DNA of 8,041 nt from JAWPNA01 sp045402695 (GTDB lineage Bacteria > Acidobacteriota > Polarisedimenticolia > JACPZX01 > DASXTC01), in assembly GCA_045402695.1 (NCBI GenBank), contig JAWPNA010000138.1, forward strand, positions 1 through 8,041, in the 5' to 3' direction. Below, piece after piece: positions 7,055-8,041 of the stretch. The notes under the pieces are model-generated. The model did no database searches and had not been told where the DNA came from. It saw nothing but the letters and a program-made list of their open reading frames with translations. Within the stretch, counting starts at the first letter, position 1. The number at the start of each line of letters is the position of its first letter. Both the position numbers and the translations under genes were made by a program.

Positions 7055-7235
7055 TTGCCCCCCGGGCCCTACCGAACCGGCCTCAGGTTCTCCGTGACGG
7101 CTTCCCTCGAGAGCGGATATGATATCCGGACGGTCCAGGAGATGTTGGGGCACCGGGACGTCAGCACAACGCAGATCTACACGCATGTGCTGAACAAGGG
7201 AGGCCGAAGTGCGCAGCCCGCTGGACGCTACATGA
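7055..7235 (+). pseudogene. C-terminal remnant of an integron-integrase-type tyrosine recombinase, frameshifted
   Basis: Only the last ~55 residues of a tyrosine recombinase survive. LESGYDIRTVQ, the box motif LGH (His codon 7151-7153), DVSTTQIYTHVLN with the nucleophile Tyr at codon 7178-7180 and the trailing GG are diagnostic; this wording is that of integron integrases (IntI) more than of XerC/XerD. After the GGR codons the expected ending VRSPLD appears in the next frame (7209-7226), closing with TGA at 7233-7235, so there is a +1 insertion or -2 deletion near 7208. The N-terminal DNA-binding domain and the first catalytic Arg are absent, and the box II HxxR region is eroded to LRFSVTASLESG. 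The left boundary is uncertain; recognisable similarity starts near 7080. A generic phage or Xer integrase is the alternative, since the IntI-specific extra helix would lie in the missing part. Confidence 0.75.
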
Positions 7236-7277
7236 AGAGGCGCGGAAGGTGTGGGAGACGGCGGGATACGATGCGCC

Positions 7278-7292
7278 TTTCGCAGTGCGAAA
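7278..7292. repeat. Perfect hyphenated palindrome
   Basis: TTTCGCA, one G, then TGCGAAA: a perfect 7-bp inverted repeat around a single central base. The one-base centre makes it a likelier protein-binding dyad than an RNA hairpin. It lies in non-coding DNA 43 bases after the integrase remnant and about 160 bases before the ATPase start, so it could be an operator or a recombination core; function unknown. Confidence 0.5.
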
Positions 7293-7395
7293 TGGAGGTG
7301 GGTTCCGGCGGGATGAAGCCGATGATCTGCCGTTTCAACAACATGCGCCTCGTGACACATGGGTGGCCCAGCCGTCATTCTCCTCGTCGTCCACG

Positions 7396-7424
7396 CTGCG
7401 ATTTTTCGGACGTCGAGTTATAGT
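7396..7424 (+). promoter_or_regulatory. Candidate promoter of the P-loop ATPase gene
   Basis: TATAGT at 7419-7424 (5/6 to the -10 consensus) with CTGCGA at 7396-7401 as a poor -35 (3/6) and a 17-base spacer. Transcription would start near 7431, just before the ribosome site. The -10 lies in a small AT-rich patch of otherwise GC-rich DNA. Confidence 0.35.
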
Positions 7425-7434
7425 TATGTCCCAT

Positions 7435-7440
7435 AGGAGG
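7435..7440 (+). promoter_or_regulatory. Shine-Dalgarno of the P-loop ATPase gene
   Basis: A perfect AGGAGG lies 9 bases before GTG 7450 and 12 before GTG 7453. An in-frame TGA at 7444-7446 forbids any earlier start. This decides for a GTG start at 7450, with 7453 as the less likely choice. Confidence 0.7.
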
Positions 7441-7449
7441 CATTGATAC

Positions 7450-8041
7450 GTGGTGCATCAGAATGATGACCTTGCCCAGATCCTCATTGGCCTTGATCTC
7501 GGCACGTCTGTAGCCGAAACCGATGGGCTTCTCGACCGCGCTCGCGTCGAGACATCGGCCTTCGCAGACATACTCGCGGACAAGGTAGACTTGGTTCCGG
7601 GTACGAAGGGCTCCGGAAAGAGTGCCCTCTTTCGTATTTTCGTCCAGTTTCTGCCGGACTTTCTTCTGGAGCGCCGAAAGGTCGTCGTAGCTCACGGCGT
7701 GGAAGACCCCGGGGATCCCGTCTTTAACGCATACCGTGAGGCATTCGCAGAACTAGACGAGTCCGACTTCATTGCTTTCTGGTGCATCTACCTGATCTCT
7801 TTGGCACACGAACAATTCATAAAGGGGCCGCGATATGCCGTACTCCTGCAGGGCAAACACGCAGAAGTAGCGGCGTTCAGGCAGGCCTGTGCCGCAGCCC
7901 GCATACCAGAAATCACGGCGCCGAAGAACCTGGCAGCCATTCTTGCCTGGACGCTCGGCGCCCTTAAGGGCCTGCGGCCGAAGCTCAAGTACAACCTCCC
8001 GGAGAATCAAGGATCGCTTGAGATCGACCTGTTCGGCACGG
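7450..8041 (+). CDS. P-loop ATPase, N-terminal 197 residues, runs off the right edge
   Basis: The frame opens at GTG 7450 and has no stop to the window end. A textbook Walker A, GTKGSGKS, is at residues 51-58, placed after a predicted strand (KVDLVP) and followed by ALFRIF. A second strand, RRKVVVAHGV, follows about 25 residues later, as in P-loop folds. The N-terminus (GLDLGTSVAETDGLL, then VETSAF) resembles, from memory, a family of large bacterial ATPases typified by the Sll1717-like P-loop proteins, in which a short helical lead-in precedes the P-loop. No Walker B is seen; it would lie beyond the edge. No signal peptide or membrane segment. Base composition is lower in GC than the sdh genes (51% over 7741-7860 against 70% over 4501-4620) and it uses several ATA and CTA codons, suggesting recent transfer. 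Minus-strand open frames over the same bases are shadows. A defence or mobile-element role is inference from type and setting only. Confidence 0.75.
   Translation, partial: MVHQNDDLAQILIGLDLGTSVAETDGLLDRARVETSAFADILADKVDLVPGTKGSGKSALFRIFVQFLPDFLLERRKVVVAHGVEDPGDPVFNAYREAFAELDESDFIAFWCIYLISLAHEQFIKGPRYAVLLQGKHAEVAAFRQACAAARIPEITAPKNLAAILAWTLGALKGLRPKLKYNLPENQGSLEIDLFGT

Larger units (their letters stand above)
7236..7434. other. Non-coding stretch between integrase remnant and ATPase gene
   Basis: About 200 bases with no convincing protein on either strand. The integrase frame stays open to 7423 but its translation is arginine-rich and unlike any family I recognise. I looked for an integron attC or attI here (RYYYAAC and GTTRRRY ends) and found no convincing match. 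The notable elements are the 15-base palindrome at 7278-7292 and a possible promoter at 7396-7424. Confidence 0.5.

Noticed and set aside
7074..7090. Inverted repeat GAACC/GGTTC as an sdh operon terminator
   Set aside because: Only 5 bp, no T-run, and it lies in the eroded integrase region.
7333..7430. Possible integron attC site between CAAC (7336-7339) and GTTATG (7424-7428 area)
   Set aside because: The ends do not fit RYYYAAC and GTTRRRY and the arms do not pair convincingly.
7375..7695. Minus-strand open frame of 106 codons
   Set aside because: It lies opposite the ATPase gene, which has a perfect ribosome site and a Walker A; the minus-strand product matches nothing I recognise.
7753..8010. 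Minus-strand open frames of 85 and 68 codons
   Set aside because: Also antisense shadows of the plus-strand ATPase gene, with no motif.

Overview
This is a GC-rich window from a bacterium. The coding sequence sampled in sdhA is about 70% G+C by hand count. The diheme, five-helix succinate dehydrogenase in the order sdhC-sdhA-sdhB is the layout of Bacillus, Acidobacteriota, Myxococcota and related environmental lineages, not the four-gene enterobacterial type. With the GC content and an HNH protein of environmental type, a soil or sediment bacterium of an Acidobacteriota- or Myxococcota-like lineage is a reasonable guess, but no phylogenetic marker here settles it.

Layout, left to right. (1) 1-900 (+): 3' part of a DNA glycosylase of the HhH-GPD (AlkA/OGG) superfamily, cut by the left edge. 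(2) 914-1393 (+): a small stand-alone protein with a histidine-kinase-type ATPase fold whose nucleotide-binding motifs are degraded; it probably shares a transcript with the glycosylase. (3) 1404-3590 (-): a long HNH-nuclease protein meeting the previous gene tail to tail with 10 bases between stop codons; it contains two copies of a ~95-residue domain. (4) 3591-3853: a divergent promoter region with a good sigma70-type promoter for the HNH gene on the minus strand and a perfect TATAAT for the sdh operon on the plus strand. (5) 3854-7024 (+): the sdhCAB operon, complete and with every heme, flavin and iron-sulfur ligand I could check. (6) ~7055-7235 (+): the C-terminal remnant of a tyrosine recombinase of the integron-integrase type, broken by a frameshift. 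(7) 7236-7434: non-coding, with a perfect 15-base hyphenated palindrome and a possible promoter. (8) 7450-8041 (+): the start of a P-loop ATPase gene (GTG start, strong Shine-Dalgarno, Walker A), running off the right edge. It is lower in GC than the sdh operon and looks horizontally acquired.

How they work together: sdhCAB encodes a membrane-bound succinate:quinone oxidoreductase linking the TCA cycle to the (mena)quinone pool. The glycosylase is a base-excision repair enzyme. The HNH protein and the P-loop ATPase are accessory genes of unknown role. The most interesting part is the right end: an eroded integrase next to a large P-loop ATPase of the sort often found in genome-defence or other accessory islands marks the edge of an acquired region that continues beyond the window. 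No RNA gene or CRISPR array was seen.
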